Assembly: GCF_001658005.1 (NCBI RefSeq)
Contig: NZ_CP015987.1
Span: forward strand, 798,001-862,000
Direction of reading: 5' to 3'
Source: Sphingobium sp. EP60837
GTDB lineage: Bacteria; Pseudomonadota; Alphaproteobacteria; Sphingomonadales; Sphingomonadaceae
Length of the DNA: 64,000 nt
The position numbers were made by a program, and so were the translations under genes. Under the pieces are notes generated by a model that saw only the letters and a list, made by a program, of their open reading frames with translations, was not told the origin of the DNA and did not search any database. Of the stretch, positions 24,855 through 33,496 are shown one piece after another (position 1 is the stretch's first letter; each line of letters begins with the position of its first letter).

Positions 24855-24938
24855 CGCCGTAAAGGCGCAAAGGGCTACCTCTGCTTTCTCGCCATGAGCG
24901 AAGCTGGACTCGTTGATGGAGTGCAGCATCGCGGCCTC

Positions 24939-24962
24939 ATTTTCAGCGGGATTTTCAGCGGG
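24939..24962 (+). promoter_or_regulatory. Tandem ATTTTCAGCGGG repeat before the SDR
   Basis: Two abutting perfect copies of ATTTTCAGCGGG in a 253-bp intergenic gap (24855-25107). Eleven bases of the same motif recur at 30400-30410, directly upstream of the AraC-type regulator gene. Directly repeated sites are typical for AraC-family binding. No other feature was recognised in this gap. Confidence 0.4.
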
Positions 24963-25107
24963 AACACCGATCATGAGGGCGTGCGGATGGAATCCGGTTG
25001 CCGTCTTTCATGGGGCAGCTTACAACGCGTATCGAGCAATGAGTGGCTTGAACCGCAGGATAATGCGTACCCCGGCTACAGAAAAATCAGAGGAGAGGCA
25101 GGGCGCC

Positions 25108-25890
25108 ATGGGCCGTTTGCAAGGTAAGATCGCGATCATCACGGGTGGCGCCAGGGGCATGGGCGCTGCGACGAGTCGCCTCTTTATCGAGGAGGGCGCG
25201 AAGGTCGCCATTGCCGATGTACTGGACGCCGACGGCGCTGAGCTAGCTTCGGAACTGGGTGACGCCGCGCGCTTCTATCATCATGACGTGACGAGCGAAG
25301 ATGGCTGGACTGAACTGGTGCGCGCGGTGGAAGCGGACCTGGGACCAACCGACATATTGGTGAATAATGCGGGCATATTGCTGTTCCGGACGCTGCTAGA
25401 CACAAGCCTTGGGGACTATGAGCGGGTGCTTAAGGTTAATCTGACCGGCGCGTTTTTGGGGATCAAAGCGGTCGCGCCTGGCATGATCGCACGCGGAAAA
25501 GGCGCCATCGTTAATATCTCCTCCGTCGATGGGATGAAGGGCGCCAACGGACTTGCCGCCTATTCCTCCAGCAAATGGGGGGTGCGGGGACTAACGCGCG
25601 TGGCGGCGCTGGAACTTGGGCACCGGGGTATTCGCGTTAATTCGGTGCATCCAGGTGGCGTGGACACGGTTATGACCAATCAGGACGGCTCCACCCGCGA
25701 GAAGGTCAACGAGCGCTTCGGCAATGTGCCCCTGCAGCGCGTCGGTGCCCCGGAGGAGGTTGCGCGCGCCACGCTGTTTCTGGCGAGCGACGAGGCCTCT
25801 TATCTCGCGGGTGCGGAGATCGCGGTTGATGGCGGTATGCTGACCGGCCAATATTATGAAAACTTCCCCGGCGCGCCAGGTGTGAACTGA
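25108..25890 (+). CDS. Short-chain dehydrogenase, 3alpha/20beta-HSD-like
   Basis: 260 residues from the ATG at 25108 with AGGAGAGG 9 nt upstream; the longer open frame from 24913 includes the intergenic repeats and is rejected. T-G-G-A-R-G-M-G is near 13-20, D-V near 60, N-N-A-G-I near 88, Ser136 and Y-S-S-S-K near 150. The pattern resembles 3alpha(20beta)-hydroxysteroid dehydrogenases and cyclopentanol dehydrogenases. An alcohol/ketone interconversion on a cyclic substrate is likely. Confidence 0.82.
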   Translation: MGRLQGKIAIITGGARGMGAATSRLFIEEGAKVAIADVLDADGAELASELGDAARFYHHDVTSEDGWTELVRAVEADLGPTDILVNNAGILLFRTLLDTSLGDYERVLKVNLTGAFLGIKAVAPGMIARGKGAIVNISSVDGMKGANGLAAYSSSKWGVRGLTRVAALELGHRGIRVNSVHPGGVDTVMTNQDGSTREKVNERFGNVPLQRVGAPEEVARATLFLASDEASYLAGAEIAVDGGMLTGQYYENFPGAPGVN

Positions 25891-25941
25891 AGGGGGAAGA
25901 CGCCAGATCAATCAAGAAAGCAGCACATAAGGAGAGACGCC

Positions 25942-26499
25942 ATGATCCGTATCGACATACCCGAACAGGACGCCGCCGACCCTTACGGCCACGCATCTCG
26001 TAATCATGCGCGCGAAATCATGGCGGCGGCGGGCGGCTTTTCCAAAGCGGTGTATCAGCACAGCCTTTTGTCTCTGCGCGAGTTTGAAGGCGCACGGTCG
26101 CGTACCGCACAGATCAATGGCTGCATCATTTGCCAGCAGTTTCGCGCCGCGCGCGATGCGCCGTCCATGTTCGCGGCGACCGGACAGCGCCCCGGCCATA
26201 CGGTGGCGGACAATGGCCCTGCTCCCGACGAAGCCTTTTATGCAGCGGTCGAGGACTGGCGCACGTCACCTTTGTTCAGCCCGCGCGAGCGCACAGCGAT
26301 AGAGTTTGCCGAGCGTTTTGCTGAAGAGCCGAAACAAATCGCCCAGGATGAAGGGTTTTGGGAACGCGCGCGCGTCCTCTTCTCCGATGAGGAGATTGTC
26401 GATCTCGCCCATTGTGTGGCTGCATGGGTAGGCTTAGGCCGCGTGGCCCATGTGCTGGGCTTCGACACTGTGTGCCTGCCCTTCGCTGAAGTCGCCTAA
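25942..26499 (+). CDS. Carboxymuconolactone decarboxylase-like protein
   Basis: 185 residues of the CMD/AhpD-like helical fold. The C-I-I-C-Q-Q-F segment near 54 provides a C-x2-C pair and a following R-A-A-R helix, and E-R-T-A-I-E-F-A-E-R is typical of the family. CMD proteins include decarboxylases and redox-active peroxidase-like members; the C-x2-C favours the latter or a structural role. It follows the SDR by 51 nt with AAGGAGAG before its start. Confidence 0.75.
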   Translation: MIRIDIPEQDAADPYGHASRNHAREIMAAAGGFSKAVYQHSLLSLREFEGARSRTAQINGCIICQQFRAARDAPSMFAATGQRPGHTVADNGPAPDEAFYAAVEDWRTSPLFSPRERTAIEFAERFAEEPKQIAQDEGFWERARVLFSDEEIVDLAHCVAAWVGLGRVAHVLGFDTVCLPFAEVA

Positions 26500-26504
26500 A
26501 AGCG

Positions 26505-26544
26505 GCCAGCCTGCGCGATAGATCAGCTAATCGTGCAGGCTGGC
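26505..26544. terminator. Bidirectional terminator stem-loop
   Basis: GCCAGCCTGC (26505-26514) is the exact inverse of GCAGGCTGGC (26535-26544), extended inward by five further pairs including one G-T. It fills the gap between convergent genes ending at 26499 and 26551. No T-run follows, so termination may rely on the long stem. Confidence 0.7.
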
Positions 26545-26550
26545 GCCGGT

Positions 26551-27369
26551 TCAGCCCAGGTTATTTAATTCGGCGTGCAGGATCATAGGGTCGCCCGTAT
26601 GAGCGGCCCAAAGCGCATCCCGGCGAATGATCCGCCAGCCTTCCGGCCGCCTTTCCCATTGATCGACATATTCACCGTTGGAATCGAAGATCGGTCCCGC
26701 CGGGTCATCGACGCGTTGATGGCGCGCCTGCACATAGGACCGGCTTGTCGCCCGGTTTCCCTCCACATCAACCAGGATGCTGCCGATCAGATGCTGCGTG
26801 CTGCCGCAGCGATCCAGAAAACGGCGCATGTTGACCGTCAGCGCCGCCATGCCATGCTGGTCTCCGCCGGTGCCATAATCAAAACAAATGCTGTCGGCGA
26901 AAACATCGCCCAGCCGATCCCACTGCTTGTTGTCGAGGATGCGGGCGAAGCGCGACAGGCCGCGCACAATCTCCCGCTCGTCCCCTAACGCTTGGAGCGA
27001 GGGCACGTTGGGGGCGCTTCCCCCGCGCTCCTCGACCACCATCATGCGCGTCGCCGCCCGGTCGAGGAAATTCTCCTCGTCCTGTGCAATCTGTAGAGCG
27101 ATTTCATCCTGTGCAGCCACCGCGGTAAATCGATCATAGGCTGGCTTGTCGGCCAGCCAAATCTCGGTGATCACGTCAAAGTCGATCGGCGAGGCGCCGG
27201 GGAAAATGAACGCCCCCTCCAGGTCGACATAGTTCCGGCGATAATCGATGATGCCGGGCAGCAGGCGACGGATCAACGGCGCATGCTGCGTCTCGTAATA
27301 ATCGATGAACGCCTCACGCGAGAGATCCCGCCTGCGCTTCAGCAGGGCGACGCACTTGAACATCGGCAA
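26551..27369 (-). CDS. EthD-SnoaL two-domain fusion protein
   Basis: 272 residues. Residues 1-100 have the EthD ferredoxin-like pattern (M-F-K-C-V-A-L-L-K-R-R, Y-Y-E-T-Q-H-A-P-L, R-R-N-Y-V, D-V-I-T-E-I-W), and about 120-265 form an NTF2/SnoaL_4 domain (R-G-L-S-R-F-A-R-I-L-D-N-K-Q-W). EthD members include small dehydratase- or oxygenase-like helpers, and SnoaL_4 members are often dehydratases or isomerases. The fusion suggests two consecutive steps on one substrate. It starts 10 nt after the SDR upstream, with GGAGATTGCCG before the ATG. Confidence 0.75.
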   Translation of the reverse strand: MPMFKCVALLKRRRDLSREAFIDYYETQHAPLIRRLLPGIIDYRRNYVDLEGAFIFPGASPIDFDVITEIWLADKPAYDRFTAVAAQDEIALQIAQDEENFLDRAATRMMVVEERGGSAPNVPSLQALGDEREIVRGLSRFARILDNKQWDRLGDVFADSICFDYGTGGDQHGMAALTVNMRRFLDRCGSTQHLIGSILVDVEGNRATSRSYVQARHQRVDDPAGPIFDSNGEYVDQWERRPEGWRIIRRDALWAAHTGDPMILHAELNNLG

Positions 27370-27379
27370 TCTCCTGTGA

Positions 27380-28168
27380 TCAGGGCGCCATCCACTGACC
27401 GCCGTTGACGTCCAGCGCTGCGCCGCTGACTACACGCGAATAGTCCGACACCATCATCAGTACCGCGCGGGCGCAATCGTCTTCCGGCGGGATGATGCCG
27501 ATCGGAATGTTCTTGGTCACGCCAGCAACGACATCCTCGCGCTTGTGACCCGCATCGACCTGCGACTTGATGAAGCCTTCGACCGGCTCGCCATGGATCC
27601 AGCCCATGCGGCAGGTATTCACGCGAATACCGAATCGCCCAAGATCGGTTGCCATATATTTGCCCAGGGTATTGAGTCCGCCCTTCGCTACCGCGTAGCC
27701 CATTTCCATCCCATGCTCGGTGCCGTATGGATTGACGGTCGCCATGGTCGATACGTTCACCACCGCGCCGCCGTCACGTAGATAGGGCACGCAGGCGCGG
27801 GTCAGGCGCAGCGCCCCAAGGCAATTGACGTCGAACGCCTTTGCGAAGTCTTCCGTATCGGCGTTTTCAACCAAGCTCCAATTGCCATGATAATAGGCGC
27901 TGTTGACCAAGCCATGGACGCGCCCGCCAAATTCTGCACCCGCGCGATCGGCCAGTGCCTTGCACTGTGCTTCATCGCTCACGTCGCAAGGCACGGCGAT
28001 GGACTTGCCGCCTTTGGCTACGATGTCGGCGGAAACTTCATCGAGGAATGCCTTGTTGCGGGCCGCTAGGACCACGCTGGCCCCTTCGCTTGCAGCGATA
28101 CGGGCGAGTGCCTGGCCCATGCCGGGGCCCACTCCGCTGACGATCACTACCTTGTCCTTGAGCAACAT
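27380..28168 (-). CDS. Short-chain dehydrogenase
   Basis: 262 residues with S-G-V-G-P-G-M-G near 11-18, C-D-V-S near 61, N-S-A-Y in place of N-N-A-G near 90, Ser143 and Y-A-V-A-K near 157. The replaced N-N-A-G is seen in several divergent SDR groups. It is the first gene of a two-gene minus-strand unit with the EthD-SnoaL fusion, opposite the luciferase-like gene. Confidence 0.8.
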   Translation of the reverse strand: MLLKDKVVIVSGVGPGMGQALARIAASEGASVVLAARNKAFLDEVSADIVAKGGKSIAVPCDVSDEAQCKALADRAGAEFGGRVHGLVNSAYYHGNWSLVENADTEDFAKAFDVNCLGALRLTRACVPYLRDGGAVVNVSTMATVNPYGTEHGMEMGYAVAKGGLNTLGKYMATDLGRFGIRVNTCRMGWIHGEPVEGFIKSQVDAGHKREDVVAGVTKNIPIGIIPPEDDCARAVLMMVSDYSRVVSGAALDVNGGQWMAP

Positions 28169-28424
28169 CCTCTGTTCCTTTCCCGATCCCGTTCGCGAAA
28201 CTTTTGTTTTCGCCCGGCCTGTCCTCGACAGCCATGCTTGCAGGATAGGAGGAAAATATAATTGATCAATGCGCTTTTTGGGGGAGGATGGCGTGTACGC
28301 TACTCATATGCGTAATTCTGCTGATTGTAGGGCACGAATGAAGCTGCCTGCCTGTTGACTGGATGAGCGGCCGGATGGATAAGGCGCCCAGCATAAGATC
28401 ACGGCGTTTGGAAGGAGAGGGAAG
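28169..28424. promoter_or_regulatory. Divergent region SDR / luciferase-like gene
   Basis: 256 bp. It holds the perfect palindrome ATTGATCAAT (28261-28270) and, on the minus strand, TACGCATATG (28305-28314), identical in ten bases to the operator-like motif copy at 15692. GGAGAGGGAAG precedes the plus-strand start at 28425. A shared regulator with the hsa operon is suggested. Confidence 0.45.
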
Positions 28425-29294
28425 ATGCGTTTTCACTTTGGCGAGTCGATGACGCCGATTGAAAATTACATCCCTTTGGCGAGGGCGGCCGAGGCTGCGG
28501 GCTATGCCGGGATGACCGTGCCGGACAGCCTCATCTATCCCCAAAGCTCCGGCACGAAATACAGCTATACCGATGATGGCGGGCGGGAGTTTTTGGAAAA
28601 CAAGCCCTTCCTCGAATCCTTCATCCACGTGACAGCGATGCTTGGCGCAACCGAGCGGTTGGAAGTTACCACCAACGTGGTCAAGCTGCCGGTTCGCCCC
28701 CCACTCTATGTCGCCAAGATCGTTGCCTCGATCGAAGCGCTGTATGACAATCGCTTCAACTTCGGCGTCGGCCTTAGCGTCTGGCCGGAAGATTATCAGG
28801 TTATGGGCGTTCCCTGGGAAGGGCGCGGCAAGCGCTTTGATGAATGCATAGATATTGTTCGCGGCCTCACCAATGGCGGCTATTTCGAATATCATGGCGA
28901 ATTCTTTGACCTGCCGCCGGTAAAGATCAATCCTGTGCCATCCAAACCTGTCCCTATCCTGATCGGCGGTCATTCAGACGCAGCGCTCAAGCGTGCGGCG
29001 CGCAACGATGGCTGGATGTATGCTGGCGGCGGCCTGGAGCTGTTGCTGCCTATGCTGGAGAAGCTTGCGGCCTATCGGGCGGAGCGGGGTAGGGCCGACG
29101 CACCCTATCGTATCTTTGCTTCGGCTTTTGGCGATCTCGACGTCGATGCGGTGCGCCGACATGAGGATGCGGGCGTGACTGATATTGTCGTGGCCTTCCG
29201 CAACCTCTATGCCGTGGAGGAAGACAGCCAGCCGCTCGAAGACAAGATCGCGGATCTCAGCCGCTTTGCCGACGCTGTCATCGCCCGCTATTAA
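28425..29294 (+). CDS. Luciferase-like (LLM) flavin/F420-type oxidoreductase
   Basis: A 289-residue TIM-barrel protein of the bacterial luciferase superfamily, with T-T-N-V-V-K-L-P-V-R near 86, the F-G-V-G-L-S-V-W segment near 113, R-G-K-R-F-D-E near 133 and I-L-I-G-G-H-S near 180. The layout fits the TIGR03619-type group, which in actinobacteria uses F420 and in proteobacteria probably FMN. It probably oxidises or reduces a ketone or aldehyde in the accessory pathway. Its stop overlaps the convergent AraC gene by 4 nt. Confidence 0.78.
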   Translation: MRFHFGESMTPIENYIPLARAAEAAGYAGMTVPDSLIYPQSSGTKYSYTDDGGREFLENKPFLESFIHVTAMLGATERLEVTTNVVKLPVRPPLYVAKIVASIEALYDNRFNFGVGLSVWPEDYQVMGVPWEGRGKRFDECIDIVRGLTNGGYFEYHGEFFDLPPVKINPVPSKPVPILIGGHSDAALKRAARNDGWMYAGGGLELLLPMLEKLAAYRAERGRADAPYRIFASAFGDLDVDAVRRHEDAGVTDIVVAFRNLYAVEEDSQPLEDKIADLSRFADAVIARY

Positions 29295-30379
29295 CGGGCG
29301 CTGACGGCGGGTTGGTGCAATTCCCGCCAGCGGCTAGGGGACGTTCCTGTCCATTGCTGGAATGCGCGACGAAACGCGCTCGTGTCGCTGAACTGGGTGC
29401 GCCGCCCGACCTCCGTGATGGTCAGCCGAGGATCAGCGAGTAGGCCGGTGGCAAGTGCGTGCCGCGCTTCGGTCTTCAGTTGCACCAAGGATGTGCCTTC
29501 GTCGGCGAGGCGGCGTTTGAGCGTTGCAACGCTGATGCTGAATTGCCGCGCCAACTGCACTGCGGTCGCCGGGGCCTCGCCACTCGCCAGCATCGCTCCG
29601 AAGAGGTGCAGGATCCGCTCCGACAATGGCGCATCTAGGGATTGCGGCTGTTCCACATCGAAGGGGAAGCGTTCGAGCAGATGCTCCAGTTCATGATGGC
29701 TGCGCAAGACGGGGCGGTCTAAAAATGCCGCAGGAAAGCGCAAGCTGTTCTCCGGTGCGCCATGCTGCATGGGGACGGGCATCAGGTAGGAAATGGTGCG
29801 TTCGTCCAGCAGCGGAGGATATCTCATCGCTGCGCCCAGAAGCGGGATGTCCTCTCCGATCAGCCAGCCAAATAATTTATAATAGGTGGAAAGGCCGGTA
29901 AGGTCGGACACATAGGCGCTGGCATTACGCACCCGGCGGGGCGTCGCCATTTCCAGGCGAGCGACAGCTTCGTCGATCTTGAGCCTTAGGCGGCCCGCGC
30001 GGGGACCTATCAGTTCCGAAAACCGGTCAGTCCGCTCGATGACATCGCGCAGGGTGCGGCATGTGATGATGCAGTGGCAGAGCATGTCCACGCCCGCTTT
30101 GGTGAGCGGTTCGCGCCCTTCCTGCCGGGCGGCCTGGGCATCCAACACCCAAGTACAATGGGCGTAAAGGCGTGTAAAATCCTCCTGTGACAAGCCACGT
30201 TGGACGGTCGTGGTGTTGATCAGCGGGGCGACTAAGTGGGGCAGGCCCGCTTGCCGAAGTAGTGCGGTCGGATCTTCGCCGATTTCGTGCACCACGCGGA
30301 GAAGATCGCGTGCGATGACGACGGACACGCGGGCGGCTACGGGCCGGGAAAGATGTTTGGTGTTGAGCCTTTTTGTCAT
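29291..30379 (-). CDS. AraC-family transcriptional regulator
   Basis: 362 residues. The C-terminal 100 form the double-HTH AraC domain (A-R-Q-F-S-I-S-V-A-T-L-K-R-R-L, then F-S-D-T-S-A-F-R-R-A-F), and the N-terminal 200 resemble the arabinose_bd type found in OruR/ArgR-like regulators of catabolic genes. It is divergent from the SnoaL gene at 30457, and the ATTTTCAGCGG motif at 30400-30410 lies between them, so it probably controls itself and the neighbouring operon. Confidence 0.87.
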   Translation of the reverse strand: MTKRLNTKHLSRPVAARVSVVIARDLLRVVHEIGEDPTALLRQAGLPHLVAPLINTTTVQRGLSQEDFTRLYAHCTWVLDAQAARQEGREPLTKAGVDMLCHCIITCRTLRDVIERTDRFSELIGPRAGRLRLKIDEAVARLEMATPRRVRNASAYVSDLTGLSTYYKLFGWLIGEDIPLLGAAMRYPPLLDERTISYLMPVPMQHGAPENSLRFPAAFLDRPVLRSHHELEHLLERFPFDVEQPQSLDAPLSERILHLFGAMLASGEAPATAVQLARQFSISVATLKRRLADEGTSLVQLKTEARHALATGLLADPRLTITEVGRRTQFSDTSAFRRAFQQWTGTSPSRWRELHQPAVSAR

Positions 30380-30399
30380 GACCTTTGAGCTATTCTGGC

Positions 30400-30410
30400 A
30401 TTTTCAGCGG
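30400..30410 (+). promoter_or_regulatory. ATTTTCAGCGG motif in AraC/SnoaL divergent gap
   Basis: The eleven bases match the tandem repeat at 24939-24962. It lies 21 nt upstream of the AraC gene's start and about 46 nt before the SnoaL GTG start, where an AraC-type operator would be expected. Confidence 0.4.
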
Positions 30411-30456
30411 TCCGGCGATAGCGGAAACAGGCAGGGTAACAGAGAGGATCGAGAGG

Positions 30457-31086
30457 GTGGTGGACGAAAGCCTGATTGCGCGGATTGACCGGTTGGAGTC
30501 GCTGGACGCTATCCGCCAGCTTGCTGCGAAATATTCCCTGGCGCTTGACATGCGCGACTCTGACGCGTGGGTAAATCTATTTCCCGAAGATGTGCGGGTT
30601 GGTGGGGGCAAACAGGGCCGAAAGGCTCTGCGCGACTGGTTCGACGAAACTCATTCGATGCAGTTCGACGGGACGTCACACCATATCGGCGGCCACATCA
30701 TCGACTTTGACGATCCCGACAATGCGCGGGGCGTCGTCTATTCGAAGAATGAGCATGAGACCGGCGCGGAATGGGTCATCATGCAGATGATGTATTTTGA
30801 CCAGTATCAACGGATCGAGGGCCGCTGGTATTTCCGCCGCCGCCTGCCGCTTTACTGGTATGCGACGGACCTCAATAAGCCGCCTATCGGCGATCGCAAG
30901 ATGCGCTGGCCAGGCGTTCCGCCCTATCATGGCAGTTTCCATGATTTGTTTCCGAGCTGGAAAACCTATTGGGAACGTCAGGGCCAGCCGCATGACGGGC
31001 CGGTCGAGCCGCCTGCGCCGCTGGAAAAGTTCATCGAAACCATGCGCCGCGGGGCGCCGCTGCCCAAGCCTCGCGTGCGGAGCTGA
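30457..31086 (+). CDS. SnoaL-like protein, 209 aa
   Basis: An NTF2-fold protein starting L-I-A-R-I-D-R-L-E-S-L-D-A-I-R-Q-L-A-A-K-Y, the long N-terminal helix shared with the BaiE-like protein at 24348, then S-H-H-I-G-G-H-I near 70 supplying histidines. A 60-residue Pro/Trp-rich C-terminal extension is unusual. I start it at GTG 30457, 9 nt after AGAGAGG; an ATG at 30385 lies before the ribosome site and overlaps the presumed operator. Possible roles: dehydratase, isomerase or hydroxylase-like. Start of the operon running to 38169. Confidence 0.7.
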   Translation: MVDESLIARIDRLESLDAIRQLAAKYSLALDMRDSDAWVNLFPEDVRVGGGKQGRKALRDWFDETHSMQFDGTSHHIGGHIIDFDDPDNARGVVYSKNEHETGAEWVIMQMMYFDQYQRIEGRWYFRRRLPLYWYATDLNKPPIGDRKMRWPGVPPYHGSFHDLFPSWKTYWERQGQPHDGPVEPPAPLEKFIETMRRGAPLPKPRVRS

Positions 31087-31091
31087 AGGCT

Positions 31092-31595
31092 ATGAGCCCG
31101 CTCGAACGTAATGTGGCCGCTGTCCGAACCATGTTCGAGGGCTATGCCGACGCCTGGAAGGCGCATCGAATGCCCGTGCCACCGCGCGGGCTGTTGGTAT
31201 GGGCTCCGGGTGCAATGGCTGAGATCGGCGGTCATGTCATTCCGGTTGAGCCGCATGATGTTGCCGATGAACCATTCTTCCTGCAAATAGAGGCAGAATA
31301 TTATTGGGCGGCTATTCCCGACTGGCGCGTTACCGATCTGGACGTGGCGGGCAGTGGCGACACCGTGCTGTCTTTCGCCAAATTCGAGGGAACAGAGCCT
31401 GACGGCACAGTGCTTGAACCGATTTGGCTTGCAGATCGCTGGCACTTTGACGCAGCGGGCCGCATCACGCGCTGGCAGCAGATGACGGACCTTGGAGCCT
31501 GGGCGCGCTGGAGCGCCCTCACCGGCGCTGACTATCCCTCCTATATCACGCAGGCTTTCGCTGAGGCAGGCCAACCACCAAGGTTCGTACCATGA
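31092..31595 (+). CDS. SnoaL-like polyketide-cyclase-type protein
   Basis: 167 residues of the NTF2 fold, shorter and with low similarity to its neighbours. W-R-V-T-D-L-D-V-A-G near 77, W-H-F-D-A-A-G-R-I near 117 and W-Q-Q-M near 129 are the usual SnoaL landmarks. It follows the previous gene by 5 nt and overlaps the Old Yellow Enzyme gene by ATGA. The reaction cannot be assigned. Confidence 0.65.
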   Translation: MSPLERNVAAVRTMFEGYADAWKAHRMPVPPRGLLVWAPGAMAEIGGHVIPVEPHDVADEPFFLQIEAEYYWAAIPDWRVTDLDVAGSGDTVLSFAKFEGTEPDGTVLEPIWLADRWHFDAAGRITRWQQMTDLGAWARWSALTGADYPSYITQAFAEAGQPPRFVP

Positions 31596-32665
31596 CTGAC
31601 ATTTTTTCTCCTGTGACGCTCGGCGACATCGCGCTGGCCAACCGTATCGTGATGGCGCCCATGACCCGCGACCGGGCTGGCCCTGGCGATGTGCCAACCG
31701 ATGTCATGGTCGATTACTACCGCCAGCGGGCTGGCGCGGGATTGATCGTGACTGAGGGCACGCAGCCTTCGCCGGCCGGCAAGGGCTATTGGCGAACCCC
31801 CGGCATCCATAGCGAAGCGCAGGTGGCCGGATGGCGCAAGGTTGCCGACGCCGTGCATGAAGAGGGTGGCAAGATTGTCATGCAGATCATGCATGTCGGC
31901 CGCGCGGCGGTGCAGGCGAACAAGGATGCCGACGCGGAAACGATCGCGCCTTCGGCTATCCAATGTCCGGACAAGATCCCAGGACCCGACGGCATTCCGG
32001 TCGAAACGGCGATGCCACGTGCGCTGGAAACCAGCGAAATAGCTGCCGTGATCGCGGAATATGTCGCAGCCGCACGGAATGCGATCGCTGCGGGGTTGGA
32101 CGGGGTCGAGCTGCATTGCGCCAGCGGCTACCTGCCGATGCAATTCCTCTCGTCGAACACTAATCAGCGGAGCGATCGCTATGGCGGGTCGGTGGAAAAC
32201 CGCATCCGCTTCGTCGTCGAATTGCTCGAAGCGCTGGCTGGCGCAGTGGGTGCAGGCCGGGTGGGCTTCCGTATCTGCCCCGGGGTCAAGTTCAACGGCA
32301 TGAATGATGCCAACCCGCATGAAACCTATGCTGCGCTGCTCAAGGCGGTCGATGGCCTGGGCCTTGCTTATTGCCATCTGATTCACATTCCGCTGGAGGG
32401 GCAGGACGCGCTCGACTTGGTGCGCGCGAACTGGACAGGAGCCATCATCGAAAATGGCGGCCTGAACCTGGACAAAGCGCGGGCGATCGTCGCTAACCGA
32501 AAGGCGGACGCCGTTTCGTTCGGCTACCTTTATATTGCCAATCCCGACTTGGTGGAGCGCTTCCGTGTTGGAGCACCGCTTGCGAAGGCCGATCGCGTGA
32601 ATCTTTACACGGGCGAAGGTGACGATCGCAAAGGTTATACCGACTATGCCGTGCTGGGTTTCTGA
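31592..32665 (+). CDS. Old Yellow Enzyme-type ene reductase
   Basis: 357 residues of the NemA/OPR branch: M-A-P-M-T-R-D-R-A near 22, G-T-Q-P-S near 56, L-H-C-A-S-G-Y-L near 170, then S-D-R-Y-G-G-S-V-E-N-R. The substrate-binding pair is normally H-x-x-N or H-x-x-H; here it reads H-x-x-S, so anion or carbonyl binding may differ. The enzyme uses FMN and NAD(P)H to reduce activated C=C bonds, for example in 3-keto-delta4 or delta1 rings. Confidence 0.85.
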   Translation: MTDIFSPVTLGDIALANRIVMAPMTRDRAGPGDVPTDVMVDYYRQRAGAGLIVTEGTQPSPAGKGYWRTPGIHSEAQVAGWRKVADAVHEEGGKIVMQIMHVGRAAVQANKDADAETIAPSAIQCPDKIPGPDGIPVETAMPRALETSEIAAVIAEYVAAARNAIAAGLDGVELHCASGYLPMQFLSSNTNQRSDRYGGSVENRIRFVVELLEALAGAVGAGRVGFRICPGVKFNGMNDANPHETYAALLKAVDGLGLAYCHLIHIPLEGQDALDLVRANWTGAIIENGGLNLDKARAIVANRKADAVSFGYLYIANPDLVERFRVGAPLAKADRVNLYTGEGDDRKGYTDYAVLGF

Positions 32666-32700
32666 ACCCGATCCAAAGATTTTAAGAAAAGGAGAGGTTT

Positions 32701-33492
32701 ATGGTCAAGCTGCTGGAAGGGCGCACCGCGCTTGTTACCGGAGGCGGGCAGGGCGTGGGCCAGGGTATTGCTCGCGCCCTTGCCGAGGCTGGCGCAAATG
32801 TTGCGATTGCTCAGCGCAACGCCGACCAGGGTGAAGAAGAAGTACGCTATTTGTGCGACACGCACGGCGTCGATGCCTTTTTCACCCGGACCGATGTGAC
32901 CAAGCGCGCAGAGGTCGAGGCGATGGTGGAAGCCGCGCATAAGCGCTTCGGACGTCTGGATATCCTCGTGAACAACGCAGGAGGCAGCTTTCCTAAGCGG
33001 ATCGAAAAGCACACTGACGAAGAAATGGAAGGTTCCTTCGCCCTCAACTATTACGCCGTGTTCTGGGCAATGCAGGCTGCTTTCCCGATCATGAAGGCAC
33101 AAGGCTATGGCCGCGTCATCAACCTGGGTTCGCTGAACGGGGTGAACGCGCACATGTTTACCGTCGCCTATAACGCGAGCAAGGAAGCGATGCGCGCGCT
33201 GACCCGAACAGCGGCGGTGGAATGGGGCCCGTCGGGTATTACGTGCAACGTCATCTGTCCGTCCGCGACCAGCCCGCAGGCGAAAGACTATTTCGCGGCC
33301 AATCCGGAAATGACCGAAGCGATCCTTCGCCAGGTCCCGGCAGGCCGCTTTGGCGATGCGGAGAAGGATATAGGCCCGGTTGCCGTGTTCCTGGCCAGCG
33401 AAGGCGGCGGCTATATGAGCGGCAACACCCTGTTCGCAGATGGCGGAGCTCAGGTGAACGGCGTCGCCTGGCGGCCTGCGGTAGAGGATTGA
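32701..33492 (+). CDS. Short-chain dehydrogenase
   Basis: 263 residues with T-G-G-G-Q-G-V-G near 14-21, N-N-A-G-G near 91, Ser at about 142 and Y-N-A-S-K near 155. Standard classical SDR. First of three adjacent SDR genes, 35 nt after the ene reductase and preceded by AGGAGAGG. Confidence 0.83.
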   Translation: MVKLLEGRTALVTGGGQGVGQGIARALAEAGANVAIAQRNADQGEEEVRYLCDTHGVDAFFTRTDVTKRAEVEAMVEAAHKRFGRLDILVNNAGGSFPKRIEKHTDEEMEGSFALNYYAVFWAMQAAFPIMKAQGYGRVINLGSLNGVNAHMFTVAYNASKEAMRALTRTAAVEWGPSGITCNVICPSATSPQAKDYFAANPEMTEAILRQVPAGRFGDAEKDIGPVAVFLASEGGGYMSGNTLFADGGAQVNGVAWRPAVED

Positions 33493-33496
33493 TACC

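Noticed and set aside
24913..25107. N-terminal extension of the SDR at 25108
   Set aside because: It covers the tandem operator-like repeat and lies before the AGGAGAGG ribosome site; SDRs start near T-G-x3-G-x-G.
29291..29294. Possible frameshift at the convergent overlap of LLM and AraC genes
   Set aside because: Both products end normally for their families; the 4-nt overlap is a simple convergent stop overlap.
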